From Promicromonospora sukumoe (lineage in GTDB: Bacteria; Actinomycetota; Actinomycetes; Actinomycetales; Cellulomonadaceae): a DNA stretch of 64,000 nt. Made by a program: the position numbers and the translations under genes. This document shows, in pieces, positions 39,874-48,263 of this stretch. Below the pieces are notes generated by a model. The model saw nothing but the letters and a program-made list of their open reading frames with translations, was not told the DNA's origin and searched no databases. The stretch covers positions 868,001-932,000 of the forward strand of contig NZ_JACGWV010000002.1 of NCBI RefSeq assembly GCF_014137995.1, read 5' to 3'. The stretch's first letter is position 1. Each line of letters begins with the position of its first letter.

Positions 39874-41370
39874 CTAACCTCTCGGCGCCACGGGGATGAT
39901 TCTGGAAGCTGTGTGCTGCAGGAAATCCTCGGCCGCGGCAAGGGCACGCAGCCGGAACGGACTCCTCTTGGTCGCGCGCTCGTGGACGACCGTGCGCCAG
40001 TCTTCACGATGCTCAGCGATCGGGGTGCGGGCGTCGCCGGAGGCTGTCGCGTTCTCGTAAGGACAGTGCAGGCCGGACTTCGCGCTGGAGTGCTCGAGAG
40101 AGTGAGTGGACAGGATGTAGCGCAGTGGTGCCGGGATGCCACGGCCGCCCGGGTGGGCGGTCAGGCTCACAAACTGCGCCAGCAAGGCGCCGCTGACGCT
40201 CGCGGAGAGCGCGGCGACGTTCTGCCGGGAAGGCGCATCTCGATGAGCTCCAGCGATGTACTCCGGGTCGTCGAGCAGCCCTCCCTTATCCAAGGAAATG
40301 TCGCCCATGACTAGCTGTCCAAGGCAGACCATGCAAGGGCTGCCGGGCACCAGGGTGTGTGCGCGCCAGATCCCGTTGCGCATCCGCCCGTCGGGGAAAG
40401 TATCGAGTGCGATCCCACCATCGATGACCGGGATGAGATCCGCATAGGCGATCGCGTTAAGCACTGCGCGCGGCCAGGGTCCATCAACGCAAGAGAAGAT
40501 GACGTCGTAGTCGAGTGCAGCGCTTAGCCCGACGGGGTCGGTGATGCTGAGCTCGTGGAGTCGAACCTGAAACGACTCCGCAGTCGCGGACGACTTCATA
40601 AGACGCGCAGCGACTTTGACCTTGGACCGTCCGAGTGCGGCGTCGAGACGGGTCGCGCCGATCATGCGATCCAGATTCACCGTCTCTACCGCGTCGTAGT
40701 CCATCACGCCTACCGTCGCTAGGCCCGTTGCGGCGAGGCGCTGCGCGACGTCGAGACCGACGCTGCCGCTGCCGACGACCAGGACACGCAGGCGAGAGAT
40801 CGAAGCCTGCGTGCGCTCGCCCCACGATGAGACCGTGCGCTGCTGTGAACGTGTCACCCGGGGGATGCGACGAAGCTCGTCATTCCAGGTGACGGCGAGC
40901 TTCGGCGAGACCGATCGCACTGACTCCGCCCATGTGGGTCCACTTCGGTCAAACCAGAAGCGGGCCGACCAGGAGATGTCACGTCCGCCAAGCGTCATGC
41001 CGAGGAGGGGCATCTTCGTGATCCCGCGTGCGACGCGCTCGTACTCAGACTCAGTTTCCTTGTCCATGTTGCTGAGCTGTTGCCAGCCGCGGCCTCGTGG
41101 GTGGGAATGAAGGAGCACGACTCCGTGGCCAAGCGCACGCGCCTGCGTCGATGCGCGTAGAACGTATCCGCTGGTGAAGGACGCGTTGCCGTGCACGTGC
41201 CGCTCGCCCTCTCGGGGGAAGATCACCGACTTGATGAGGGCCGTCGTACGCTCATTGCCGGTAGAACGGGCGTAGGTTGCGATGAGCACGTCTTCCTGCC
41301 CGTCGTCGCGGAGGAGGTGATCCCGCATGGTCGCTTCGACCTCGCCCGTCATGGCCACGGAGTACCGCAT
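39874..41370 (-). CDS. JAB deubiquitinase-like - E1/ThiF adenylyltransferase fusion
   Basis: The 498-residue protein combines two ubiquitin-pathway enzymes. Residues 1-150 are a JAB/MPN+ metalloprotease: Glu26 upstream, then H-S-H-P (His88, His90) followed by S-N-M-D (Ser100, Asp103), the JAMM zinc site with a slightly long spacer. Residues about 180-420 are an E1/ThiF domain with VVGSGSVG (188-195), M-D-Y-D (Asp of strand 2), and N-L-D-R-M. A CMVC pair and a later HCP segment look like zinc ligands. It would adenylate the Ubl C-terminus and also process it or remove it. I chose the ATG at 41370, one base after the E2 stop. Third gene of the operon. Confidence 0.85.
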   Translation of the reverse strand: MRYSVAMTGEVEATMRDHLLRDDGQEDVLIATYARSTGNERTTALIKSVIFPREGERHVHGNASFTSGYVLRASTQARALGHGVVLLHSHPRGRGWQQLSNMDKETESEYERVARGITKMPLLGMTLGGRDISWSARFWFDRSGPTWAESVRSVSPKLAVTWNDELRRIPRVTRSQQRTVSSWGERTQASISRLRVLVVGSGSVGLDVAQRLAATGLATVGVMDYDAVETVNLDRMIGATRLDAALGRSKVKVAARLMKSSATAESFQVRLHELSITDPVGLSAALDYDVIFSCVDGPWPRAVLNAIAYADLIPVIDGGIALDTFPDGRMRNGIWRAHTLVPGSPCMVCLGQLVMGDISLDKGGLLDDPEYIAGAHRDAPSRQNVAALSASVSGALLAQFVSLTAHPGGRGIPAPLRYILSTHSLEHSSAKSGLHCPYENATASGDARTPIAEHREDWRTVVHERATKRSPFRLRALAAAEDFLQHTASRIIPVAPRG

Positions 41371-41371
41371 G

Positions 41372-41752
41372 TCAGGCTGCCGTCGGGATCGCCGTGGAGA
41401 CAAAACCCCGCACGTGCCTCAGCCACGCGAGGGCCGGCGGCACAGACGTGTCGGTGTAGTTGAACTCGCGGGAGTGTCGCTTCCATCCGGGCGGGCAGTC
41501 AGTGTCGTCCATGTTCGTCAGGGTGAACGTGACCGAATCAGGTAGGTGGATCCAGTGCGGCGGGACGGCAGGCCAGCTCTGCACCTCGGACACGCTCACA
41601 CCGGTGGTCACAACCTGCCCCGCAAGCGCGCCGTGGACAGCCATCACATCGTAGAGAATCCGGTGGCCGTCGGCCCGCGCCGGGGCGCCCACAGCAGTCA
41701 TGTCATCGACGAACTGCTGGGCCGCCCCGGTCAGGACGACAGTGCCGCTCAA
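41372..41752 (-). CDS. E2-like conjugating protein of bacterial ubiquitin operon
   Basis: A 126-residue protein between the Ubl and the E1 genes. It has the segment P-P-H-W-I-H-L-P-D-S-V-T-F (residues 64-76), then D-C-P-P-G-W-K-R-H-S-R-E-F (85-97), with Cys86 as candidate active-site cysteine and His69 and His93 nearby. This pattern resembles the prokaryotic E2 (Prok-E2_E-like) proteins that accompany multiubiquitin genes; the family assignment rests partly on context. The TTG start at 41752 overlaps the Ubl stop as TTGA, and no better start with a ribosome site is visible. No transmembrane segment. Confidence 0.72.
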   Translation of the reverse strand: MSGTVVLTGAAQQFVDDMTAVGAPARADGHRILYDVMAVHGALAGQVVTTGVSVSEVQSWPAVPPHWIHLPDSVTFTLTNMDDTDCPPGWKRHSREFNYTDTSVPPALAWLRHVRGFVSTAIPTAA

Positions 41753-42186
41753 GCGACACCGCCAACGTGCTTGGCGGTGACGAACTCGTCACCGGACTTG
41801 ATCTTGACGAGCTGATCGTCGCGGAACAGTTCGGTGTCGCCAGATGGCCGGATGCGTGCGAGGTCGTAGCTGGCGGGGTCCACGCCTGCGAGACGAAGTA
41901 GGGCGGCCGCGCTCTGGTCGTCGTCATATGAGCTATGGGATTCGCCATCGATGGTGAATCGGACCTTCTCGCGAGAGGCGAACCGCGCGCCGTCCTTGAG
42001 GTTGACGATCTGACCGTCACCGATCCGGTCCTCGACACCGTTCTTCTTCACGAGGAAGAGGTCGAAGGTCTTCGGGTCTCGGCCAGCGAGTCGCAGGAGC
42101 GCAGAAGCTTCCTGGTCCTCGTCGTGCACGGTGAACGTCTTGTCATCGATGACGACCTGCAGGGGCGTCGGAGTTGAGGGGGCCAT
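41749..42186 (-). CDS. Tandem ubiquitin-like (multiubiquitin) protein
   Basis: A 145-residue protein made of two beta-grasp Ubl repeats, residues about 9-71 and 74-140. Both repeats share A-L-L-R-L-A-G-x-D-P-x-x-x-D-L (29-43 and 95-109), which shows the duplication. The C-terminus is H-V-G-G-V-A, so the di-glycine is masked by Val-Ala and would need trimming before activation, a natural job for the JAB domain encoded downstream. The ATG at 42186 follows an excellent GGAAGGAGG ribosome site. First gene of the operon; divergent from the HigB-like gene. Confidence 0.85.
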   Translation of the reverse strand: MAPSTPTPLQVVIDDKTFTVHDEDQEASALLRLAGRDPKTFDLFLVKKNGVEDRIGDGQIVNLKDGARFASREKVRFTIDGESHSSYDDDQSAAALLRLAGVDPASYDLARIRPSGDTELFRDDQLVKIKSGDEFVTAKHVGGVA

Positions 42187-42283
42187 CTGGCCCTCCTTCC
42201 TTGTAGCGTGTCGCTCCCGCATCCCAGATCGGACGCAGGTAGCATGTACCTGTCGGGTAAAGCCCACCGTACCACAAGTACCA

Positions 42284-42300
42284 TTTACCAAAGAGGTAAA
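42284..42300. promoter_or_regulatory. Dyad at the TA promoter, candidate HigA operator
   Basis: TTTACC-AAAGA-GGTAAA (arms 6 bp) ends four bases before the TTG start of the toxin and overlaps its ribosome site GAGG. Related GTACC and GGTAA half-sites lie just upstream (about 42245-42280), in the divergent space shared with the Ubl operon, so binding could affect both. Confidence 0.55.
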
Positions 42301-42303
42301 GTC

Positions 42304-42657
42304 TTGCAGCTAGGGTGGTCAGACCCTCGGCTCGAGGGCTGGTGTCTCACCGGAGCGCGCCTCAGCGCTACCCTCGGCGCGCACGCCGACGCAGCAGAGG
42401 ACCTGCTACACGTCGTCTCCCAGGCCCCCCGGCTCGAGCACCTAGCCACATTCCAAAGCGTCCAAATCGACGTCGACGCCGGAAACCTGACCCTTTCGAT
42501 CGAGGAGGTTGACATGCACGCACGACCGCTCAGCCCCGATGGTGCGCCGTACGTCCTTGCGAACCGGGCGTCGTTGCCAGATCACGCCCTGTCCCAAGCG
42601 CTCCTTGTCCAAGATCTCCTCATTCAGGGCCAGTCGATCCTCCGACTCAAGGGCTGA
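42304..42657 (+). CDS. HigB-like (proteic killer) toxin candidate
   Basis: A 117-residue protein directly upstream of a HigA-like antitoxin. The start is a TTG at 42304 with GAGG seven bases before it; no ATG or GTG gives the conserved N-terminus. The opening G-W-S-D-P-R-L-E-G-W-C, the helix with A-A-E-D-L-L-H-V-V and the L-E-H-L-A-T-F segment resemble RelE-fold killer proteins in order and spacing, but the usual catalytic basic residues are sparse. I am less sure of ribonuclease activity than of the TA role. It is 10 bp from the antitoxin gene. Confidence 0.65.
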   Translation: MQLGWSDPRLEGWCLTGARLSATLGAHADAAEDLLHVVSQAPRLEHLATFQSVQIDVDAGNLTLSIEEVDMHARPLSPDGAPYVLANRASLPDHALSQALLVQDLLIQGQSILRLKG

Positions 42658-42667
42658 TCGAGACCTC

Positions 42668-43771
42668 ATGACTACGTACACCGCCACCGATGCCCACTTC
42701 GATTTCCCGCCTCGCCCTGGTCGCTTGCTGCAACGAGAGCTCGACGCACGCTCTATCAGCCAAGCGCAACTAGCTGCGCGCACTGGGTTGAGCCCGAAGC
42801 ACATCAATCTCGTCATCAAGGGAACGGCCCCGGTTTCGCCCGATGTTGCAGTCACCCTCGAGCAGGTACTTGGAACATCTGCCGAAACCTGGCTGCGGCT
42901 AGAAGCGGCGCATCAGGCACAAGAAGCACGACACGAAAAGCGCAACGCTCTCGAAGGTTTCGCCGACTGGGCGAAGGCTTTTCCTCGCCGAGTTCTCATC
43001 GACCGAAACGTGATTGATCCTGAAGACTCAGGCGCTGAACTCGTAGCAAAACTTCTCGCCTTCTTCTCAGTCGCGTCGCCGAGCGCGTACACGAAAACCT
43101 GGCTCGAGCCACAAGCGTCCTACAAGAGAAGCCAAGTCCATGCCATCGATCCGAACTTAACAGCGCTCTGGCTGCGGCTGTCCGAGCTGCACGCGGCTGA
43201 CCTGATTGCCGACACGCAAATGTATGATCCGGCAAGGCTGCGAGCCGCTGCTGCAACGATTCCCCGGCTCACTGTCCATGACGCAGGAAAAGCATTCAAA
43301 GAAACGCAGAGCCTTCTGCTTGACGCGGGTGTGGTTCTCGTGTTTGTGCCAGAGATCCCGAACACGCGGATCAGCGGCGTTTCACGATGGATACACGGAA
43401 CGCCAATGATCGCGGTAACCAGTCGATACAAGTCTTTCGACGGGCTCTGGTTTACGATTCTGCACGAAATTGCTCACGTACTTCTTCACCCCAAGAGAAG
43501 CACTTTTATAGATGACGGCTTCAAGGCAAACGACGATGCGGACTCGCAGGAGACCGCCGCAAACGCGTTTGCTGAAGACCACCTGATTCCACCGGACTAC
43601 CAGGCCATCCTCTCCGCGGCAACGACGGCAGAGGCGATCCGCTCGCTCGCCGACACACTCGGCGTGTCTCCCAGCGTGGTCGCAGGGCAGTGGGCCTTCC
43701 GGACCAGCACCTGGGGCGGGCCGATCGCCAAGCTACGCAAGAAGGTTGACCTCGCTGAGGTACTCACGTAG
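42668..43771 (+). CDS. HigA-type antitoxin with ImmA/IrrE-like peptidase domain
   Basis: The 367-residue protein has an N-terminal HigA XRE helix-turn-helix (about residues 13-80; I-S-Q-A-Q-L-A-A-R-T-G-L-S-P-K-H-I-N-L-V-I-K-G, then P-D-V-A-V-T-L-E-Q-V-L-G) and a C-terminal ImmA/IrrE zinc-peptidase domain (about 215-340) with H-E-I-A-H (about residue 265) and a downstream E-T-A-A-N-A-F-A. The base composition is lower in GC than the surroundings, consistent with recent transfer. It should bind the toxin or operator; the peptidase could respond to stress or phage by cleaving a partner. Divergent from the ubiquitin-like operon. Confidence 0.85.
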   Translation: MTTYTATDAHFDFPPRPGRLLQRELDARSISQAQLAARTGLSPKHINLVIKGTAPVSPDVAVTLEQVLGTSAETWLRLEAAHQAQEARHEKRNALEGFADWAKAFPRRVLIDRNVIDPEDSGAELVAKLLAFFSVASPSAYTKTWLEPQASYKRSQVHAIDPNLTALWLRLSELHAADLIADTQMYDPARLRAAAATIPRLTVHDAGKAFKETQSLLLDAGVVLVFVPEIPNTRISGVSRWIHGTPMIAVTSRYKSFDGLWFTILHEIAHVLLHPKRSTFIDDGFKANDDADSQETAANAFAEDHLIPPDYQAILSAATTAEAIRSLADTLGVSPSVVAGQWAFRTSTWGGPIAKLRKKVDLAEVLT

Positions 43772-43824
43772 GGATGGCGCTACACCGAGAATGATTGCCG
43801 GTCCGTGTGCCTGTACCGGAACTG

Positions 43825-44058
43825 TCATCGCGCCCATCCCCTCCCTGGACTCGTCAGAGAGTTGACCTGGATCTCGTGCTCATGCGCCGACACCAGCCGC
43901 TCATAGTCGGGAACACCCTTGATGAGCACCGACCCGCCGGCCGTGTGCAGGAACGCGGCGAAGGTCGAGTTACGCCCCGCCGACGGAGCCTCAGCACGCA
44001 GCACTGGCCCGCGCTCCGCTTCGACGGCATAGCGGAGCGCGGTGGCAGTTCCTCCCAT
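43825..44058 (-). pseudogene. N-terminal fragment of an APH-like phosphotransferase
   Basis: The 77-residue reading resembles the start of actinobacterial aminoglycoside-phosphotransferase-like proteins: A-V-E-A-E-R-G-P-V-L-R-A-E, then A-G-R-N-S-T-F-A-A-F-L-H-T-A-G-G-S-V-L-I-K-G-V-P. The remainder of the kinase, including the HGD-x4-N motif, is missing. The fragment begins to lose similarity after E-H-E-I-Q-V-N. It fills most of the 380-bp space between higA and the sulfotransferase gene. Confidence 0.5.
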
Positions 44059-44150
44059 GAGTGGCGGTGCGTCATCCGTGCGACTCGGTCCCTCTGTGGT
44101 CGGTCAGGTTGCGGTAACTCCGACACGCCACCGAGATCGTCGGCGGCCTG

Positions 44151-45368
44151 TCACAGCTCGACGGCCGGGGTGGCGTCGCGCAGGTCGAGGCGGTCCAGCA
44201 TGCGGTTGTACTGAGCGAAGGCCGCATCGGCCTCGGCGCGGTCGACGTAGCGGGACAGGTCGTACTGGTGGGACGGGGCACCCTTCGGCTTGGCGATCAC
44301 CTCGGCCAGGTGTTCCTGGTCGTGGGTGGTCCACCGTGCCCCGATCGCCGCGTACACCTGGGGTACCACCGTGACCGGGTCGGCGGACAGGTTGTGGTAC
44401 GGCACGTCCACGATCGAGGACAGCGGCATATTCGTCCGCGCAGCCAGGCCACGCTCGACCTGGGCGACCAGGTGATCCAGCGCGGCTCGTCCGATCTCTG
44501 CGGGGTCGGTCTCGCGCTGACACATGGCCTGCAGGGTCTCCAGGAGACTGGCGAACGAACCGATGACCGTGACCGGGTCGCGGTGGGTCCACACGAACGT
44601 CGCGTCGGGGAACACCTGCCGGATGGTGTCCATGTCGCCCAGGTGCCCCGGGTACTTCAGCACCCACCGCTTGGGCTCCCGGCCGTGCTGGAGCACCTGC
44701 AGCCCGAGCTTCAGGTACTCGTACTGTGACCGCACGTCGTGCTTGTCGGCGAGCCAGGCGCTGTAGGACGACATCGGTCCGCGCTGCAGCGGCCACTGGG
44801 GCCCGTGCGCGAAGAACAGCACCGACTCCTCCGGCCGGTCGATGTAGGTCGGGTGCTTCTGCTGCAGGCCGGGAGCGACCAGCTCCATCAGGGACAGGGC
44901 CTGCTCGAGCTGCTTGATCACCCGCTGTGCCGTGTGCGGGTCGTGCAGGGTCGTGTGGTGCAGCTCCCAGGTCAGCGGGCCGCGATGGTCCGGCGACTGT
45001 GCCAGGACCCGGTGGGCCAGCGTGGTGGCGGTGCGCGGCAGTCCGCACACGAACACCGGCGCGGTGATCTGCTCGTCGGCGACCTGCGGGTGCTCGGACA
45101 GCGCCCGGTTGACCCGCAGCCGGTTGACGTACTTGCCCTTGACCTCGTTGAAGATCAGGAACCAGCCCAGCGGCGACAGCCGCGGTATCTCGGCGGCCCC
45201 CTGCAGGATCTGGCCGAGGTCGTCAGCGAACGCGTGGTCCTGGGTACCGGCGGTCTTCTCGACCTGCGCGACCGCCTTCGCCCAGGACGCTTCTGGGTCG
45301 CGATAACCCGTGGCGAAAGGGCCCAGCGCGGTGTTCAGGACTCGGGTGGTACGTGGGGCACGGCTCAC
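44151..45368 (-). CDS. Sulfotransferase-family protein
   Basis: The 405-residue protein starts at the GTG at 45368, preceded by AAGGAGAG. The PAPS 5'-phosphosulfate loop is V-C-G-L-P-R-T-A-T-T-L-A-H-R (about residues 103-116). The 3'-phosphate site pattern F-V-W-T-H-R-D-P-V-T-V-I-G-S is at about 230-243, with a conserved K-Y-P-G-H-L before it. Length and pattern fit bacterial Sulfotransfer_3 enzymes, which sulfate lipids, sugars or natural products using PAPS. No PAPS-generating genes are in the window. It is at the left edge of the radical-SAM gene cluster. Confidence 0.85.
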   Translation of the reverse strand: MSRAPRTTRVLNTALGPFATGYRDPEASWAKAVAQVEKTAGTQDHAFADDLGQILQGAAEIPRLSPLGWFLIFNEVKGKYVNRLRVNRALSEHPQVADEQITAPVFVCGLPRTATTLAHRVLAQSPDHRGPLTWELHHTTLHDPHTAQRVIKQLEQALSLMELVAPGLQQKHPTYIDRPEESVLFFAHGPQWPLQRGPMSSYSAWLADKHDVRSQYEYLKLGLQVLQHGREPKRWVLKYPGHLGDMDTIRQVFPDATFVWTHRDPVTVIGSFASLLETLQAMCQRETDPAEIGRAALDHLVAQVERGLAARTNMPLSSIVDVPYHNLSADPVTVVPQVYAAIGARWTTHDQEHLAEVIAKPKGAPSHQYDLSRYVDRAEADAAFAQYNRMLDRLDLRDATPAVEL

Positions 45369-45492
45369 GACTCTCCTTGCTGGTAGCTGGACTCCTATCT
45401 GCACATAACGGACTATCGGGGCAGGGTGTAGTGGTCAAGGGGTGTTGCGCCATGCGGTGCACCTTCACCCCTCCTGCGGGCGCGGGCCAGCG

Positions 45493-45783
45493 CTACTGCA
45501 GCCTGCCTTCGCCCTCCGGCGAGTACCGCCAGGCCCACCGCTCGTCATCGGACTCCCGCTGCGGCAGGTGCAGCGTGCGCAGAGCCGGCGAGTGGACGTT
45601 CCCCATGACGCCACCGAGGCAGTACCGCCCGCCGTCCACAGGGTCGCCGACCGCCGCCCAGTAGAACCAGCCCGACTCGGCCCTCTCCAGGGTTACGGGC
45701 TCGCGGCAGAACACACAGAACTTCTTCGTCCCTGGCTCCGGCATCGGGGAGTACAGACCCGAAAGCGGCTTGCTGGCGTCCAC
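45493..45783 (-). CDS. Small zinc-ribbon-like hypothetical protein
   Basis: A 96-residue protein with one C-V-F-C pair at about residues 23-26 and a distant single Cys (R-Y-C-L-G-G), so at most a partial zinc site. It is Trp/Tyr-rich (W-F-Y-W, E-R-W-A-W-R-Y). The ATG at 45792 sits directly on the AGGGAGG ribosome site, so the GTG at 45783 is a better start. Family not recognised. Confidence 0.55.
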   Translation of the reverse strand: MDASKPLSGLYSPMPEPGTKKFCVFCREPVTLERAESGWFYWAAVGDPVDGGRYCLGGVMGNVHSPALRTLHLPQRESDDERWAWRYSPEGEGRLQ

Positions 45784-45948
45784 GAGATGCATCCTCCCTG
45801 AATGGCGTCCGCGGGGTCACATCACGCGCTGCAGCGGCCGGCGTCCGTTATCGAACCGGGACACGCAACCGCCGAGATCTCGCCCGGGCGGTAAATCACC
45901 CGTACCACCCGGCAATGCGGTCGACGATGTGTGCCAGGCTGCACAGCC

Positions 45949-46515
45949 ATGGACGTCGATCTGGAAGCGCCGACGAGCGCTGACAGCCCCCACGCCACGG
46001 CGTTGATCTGGATTAACCGCGTGGTCGAATCAGACGACTCGCAGTCGTGGTACGAGTTGAACATGACGCTACGGCGCTGGTTCGTCCAGCGCTGGATTTC
46101 CTCCAACCTGGACGTTCTGAACGAGCCGGTGGCGAATTCATCGGCGCGGGACAAGCTGGTCGACTTGCTCGTCGGCCCTTTTGGAGACGACCACGCTCTG
46201 TTCCCCCACATGTGGAGCGTGACGCGTGGTTTCGTCTTCGAGTCGCTTGGTGCCCTCCTCGGGGAACAACTCTTGGCCGGGTCTCGGCCGCGCACCGTCG
46301 CGCCAGGCATTGAGGCCGTACCCATCTTCGGAGCCACCGGCCTCCAGGACGATGGCGGCCTCCGCCTGTTCGGTCCCGGCGCGGACGGCGGCTCGCTCGT
46401 CCTGTTGCTCAGCCACGAGCAAGAGATGTGGTTCATTGCTTCTGTCGGATCGTGGCTGCCAGTCCTCGGGTGGCCACCACAGGTGCAGGAGCTGCCGGCA
46501 CCAGCGATCGACTAG
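45949..46515 (+). CDS. Hypothetical soluble protein
   Basis: A 188-residue acidic protein without signal peptide or membrane segment. It has a Trp-rich first third (S-W-Y-E-L-N-M-T-L-R-R-W-F-V-Q-R-W) and a Gly-rich, hydrophobic C-terminal part ending W-L-P-V-L-G-W-P-P. A GTG 18 bases upstream is an alternative start. I recognise no family. It faces the APH-like gene tail to tail. Confidence 0.55.
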   Translation: MDVDLEAPTSADSPHATALIWINRVVESDDSQSWYELNMTLRRWFVQRWISSNLDVLNEPVANSSARDKLVDLLVGPFGDDHALFPHMWSVTRGFVFESLGALLGEQLLAGSRPRTVAPGIEAVPIFGATGLQDDGGLRLFGPGADGGSLVLLLSHEQEMWFIASVGSWLPVLGWPPQVQELPAPAID

Positions 46516-46571
46516 TCGCCAGATGTATCCCGGCGACGGCGGGTGAAGGACGAGAACTGGGCGCACTGGGG

Positions 46572-47393
46572 TCAGGGCGCGAGATGGTCGCGGATCAGCC
46601 TCTCCGCGTACTGGCCGATGGGGGCGGCGATCTCGGGGTGTTCGCCGCCTTCGACGAGGCGCAGGTACTTGGTCGCGACGATGAGCTGGGCGATGGCGCC
46701 GGAGTAGGTGTTGAGCACGTCGGCGAACTGAGCCCGGACTTTGGCTTCGATCTCGGGTTGCAGGACTGCGGAACAGGCGAGGTGCGCGGCGTCATAGCCG
46801 ACGGGGGCCCAGCCCCAGTTCTCCCAGTCCAGGATGTGCAGGTCAGGGGCGGTCAGGTTGCCGAAGTGGAGATCGCCGTGGACGACTTCCCACTGGACGC
46901 GGTCCCGGTCGATCTCGACGCCGAACCACTCCAGGAGCTGGGCCTGGAAGCGGCGGGGGTTGATGGCCATCCGCTTGGTTACCTCGATACGCCGCAGCGG
47001 GTTCAGTCCAGCGTGCAGGCTCGCCCACCAGGTGTCGGTCAGCTCGGGCTGGTGCTCCAGGACGAGCCCGGTGCCGATCGTGGGCTGCGAGATGTAGGTG
47101 AGCAGGTCCGCGCGGACGTTCAGGTCCCGGTCGGTCCACTCGACGGACCGCAGCACGCGAGGCATGGGGACGTCGTCGAACGGGTCACCGGTCGCGGTGG
47201 CGATGCCGTTCCACATGTCGTCCTTGGCCCAGCTGGTACTCAGGACCGCTACCCGCAGCCACGCCGGACCCGAGACCCGGACACCGGCCGTGCCGTTGTG
47301 GTGCCCTGTCACGACGGCCCCTTCGACGGTCACGCCGAACCTTGCGGCAGCCTCAGCCAGGTATCGCGCGGCAGGGTCGCTGCTGGTCTGCAT
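46572..47393 (-). CDS. Aminoglycoside-phosphotransferase-fold kinase
   Basis: The 273-residue protein has the APH/choline-kinase catalytic motifs: V-V-H-G-D-L-H-F-G-N (catalytic Asp, Asn; about residues 170-179) and I-L-D-W-E-N-W-G-W (metal-binding Asp; about 187-195), followed by the helix G-Y-D-A-A-H-L-A. The N-terminal lobe is divergent. It phosphorylates a small molecule or a modified peptide; nothing points to antibiotic resistance specifically. Divergent from the AAA ATPase, with about 90 bp between start codons. Confidence 0.8.
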   Translation of the reverse strand: MQTSSDPAARYLAEAAARFGVTVEGAVVTGHHNGTAGVRVSGPAWLRVAVLSTSWAKDDMWNGIATATGDPFDDVPMPRVLRSVEWTDRDLNVRADLLTYISQPTIGTGLVLEHQPELTDTWWASLHAGLNPLRRIEVTKRMAINPRRFQAQLLEWFGVEIDRDRVQWEVVHGDLHFGNLTAPDLHILDWENWGWAPVGYDAAHLACSAVLQPEIEAKVRAQFADVLNTYSGAIAQLIVATKYLRLVEGGEHPEIAAPIGQYAERLIRDHLAP

Positions 47394-47480
47394 CCTGGCC
47401 CCGTTCGCCGGTTCTGATGCTTGGGATGGTGATCACGTGTCGCGATCCTGGGGTCGTGGTCGGTACGGCACGATGTTGGC

Positions 47481-48245
47481 ATGACACGCACCCGTACCGC
47501 TGGCGGACCGTACGTGCGTGAAGCCCGCGCGGACCGCCTCCCGTCGGAGGGCTGGCCGTTCACCATCCCCGCGGTCCGAGCGCTGGCCGACGGTGATGTG
47601 CTCGACCTGGACCACCCGGTCACGTTGCTGTGCGGGGACAACGGAAGCGGCAAGTCCACCCTCGTCGAGGCCATCGCCGCCGCTGCCGGTTTGAACGTCG
47701 AGGGCGGGTCGCGGAACTTCCAGTTCAGCACCCGCACGACGGAGGTGCCCCTTGCTGAGCACCTCCGTCTGGTGCGGCATCCGGGCCGCCGGCCTCGGGA
47801 CGGGTTCTTCCTGCGGGCAGAGTCGTACTTCAATGTCGCGTCCGAAATCGAACGCCTCGACCAAGAGCCCGACACTCCACCACTTCTGCCCACCTACGGC
47901 GGCGTCTCGCCCCACGAGCGGTCTCATGGTGAGTCGTTCCTGGACCTGGTGACGCACCGGTTCGGAACCGACGGGCTCTATGTGCTGGACGAGCCCGAGG
48001 CGGCACTGTCGGTGACTGGTTGCATGGCGCTGCTGGCCCAGGTGATGGAGCTGTCCGAAGGCGGGTCGCAGTTCATCATCGCCACGCACTCACCGATCCT
48101 GCTGGCCATCCCCGGCGCAGTCATCCATCAACTGGACGAGCATGGCTTCGAGCGCCTGGAGTACGACGACACACTCCCGGTGGTCACGATGCGCGCGTTC
48201 CTGGCTGACCCCGCCCGGTTCGTGCACCGCCTCCGGGCCGACTGA
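47481..48245 (+). CDS. AAA/ABC-type ATPase (SMC-like, single-chain)
   Basis: A 254-residue protein with Walker A G-D-N-G-S-G-K-S-T (about residues 51-59), Walker B L-Y-V-L-D-E-P-E-A-A-L-S (about 171-182) and a switch His in A-T-H-S-P. There is no membrane domain and no long coiled coil, so it is of the OLD/AAA_21 small-ATPase kind often found in accessory and defence clusters. It lies divergent from the kinase gene and convergent with the radical SAM gene. The role in the cluster is unknown. Confidence 0.8.
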   Translation: MTRTRTAGGPYVREARADRLPSEGWPFTIPAVRALADGDVLDLDHPVTLLCGDNGSGKSTLVEAIAAAAGLNVEGGSRNFQFSTRTTEVPLAEHLRLVRHPGRRPRDGFFLRAESYFNVASEIERLDQEPDTPPLLPTYGGVSPHERSHGESFLDLVTHRFGTDGLYVLDEPEAALSVTGCMALLAQVMELSEGGSQFIIATHSPILLAIPGAVIHQLDEHGFERLEYDDTLPVVTMRAFLADPARFVHRLRAD

Positions 48246-48263
48246 GCTGGCGGTGCCAACCGG

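Noticed and set aside
39600..39899. A 99-codon plus-strand frame beside the JAB-E1 gene
   Set aside because: No ribosome site, mixed composition, and overlap with the 3' end of a confidently assigned gene.
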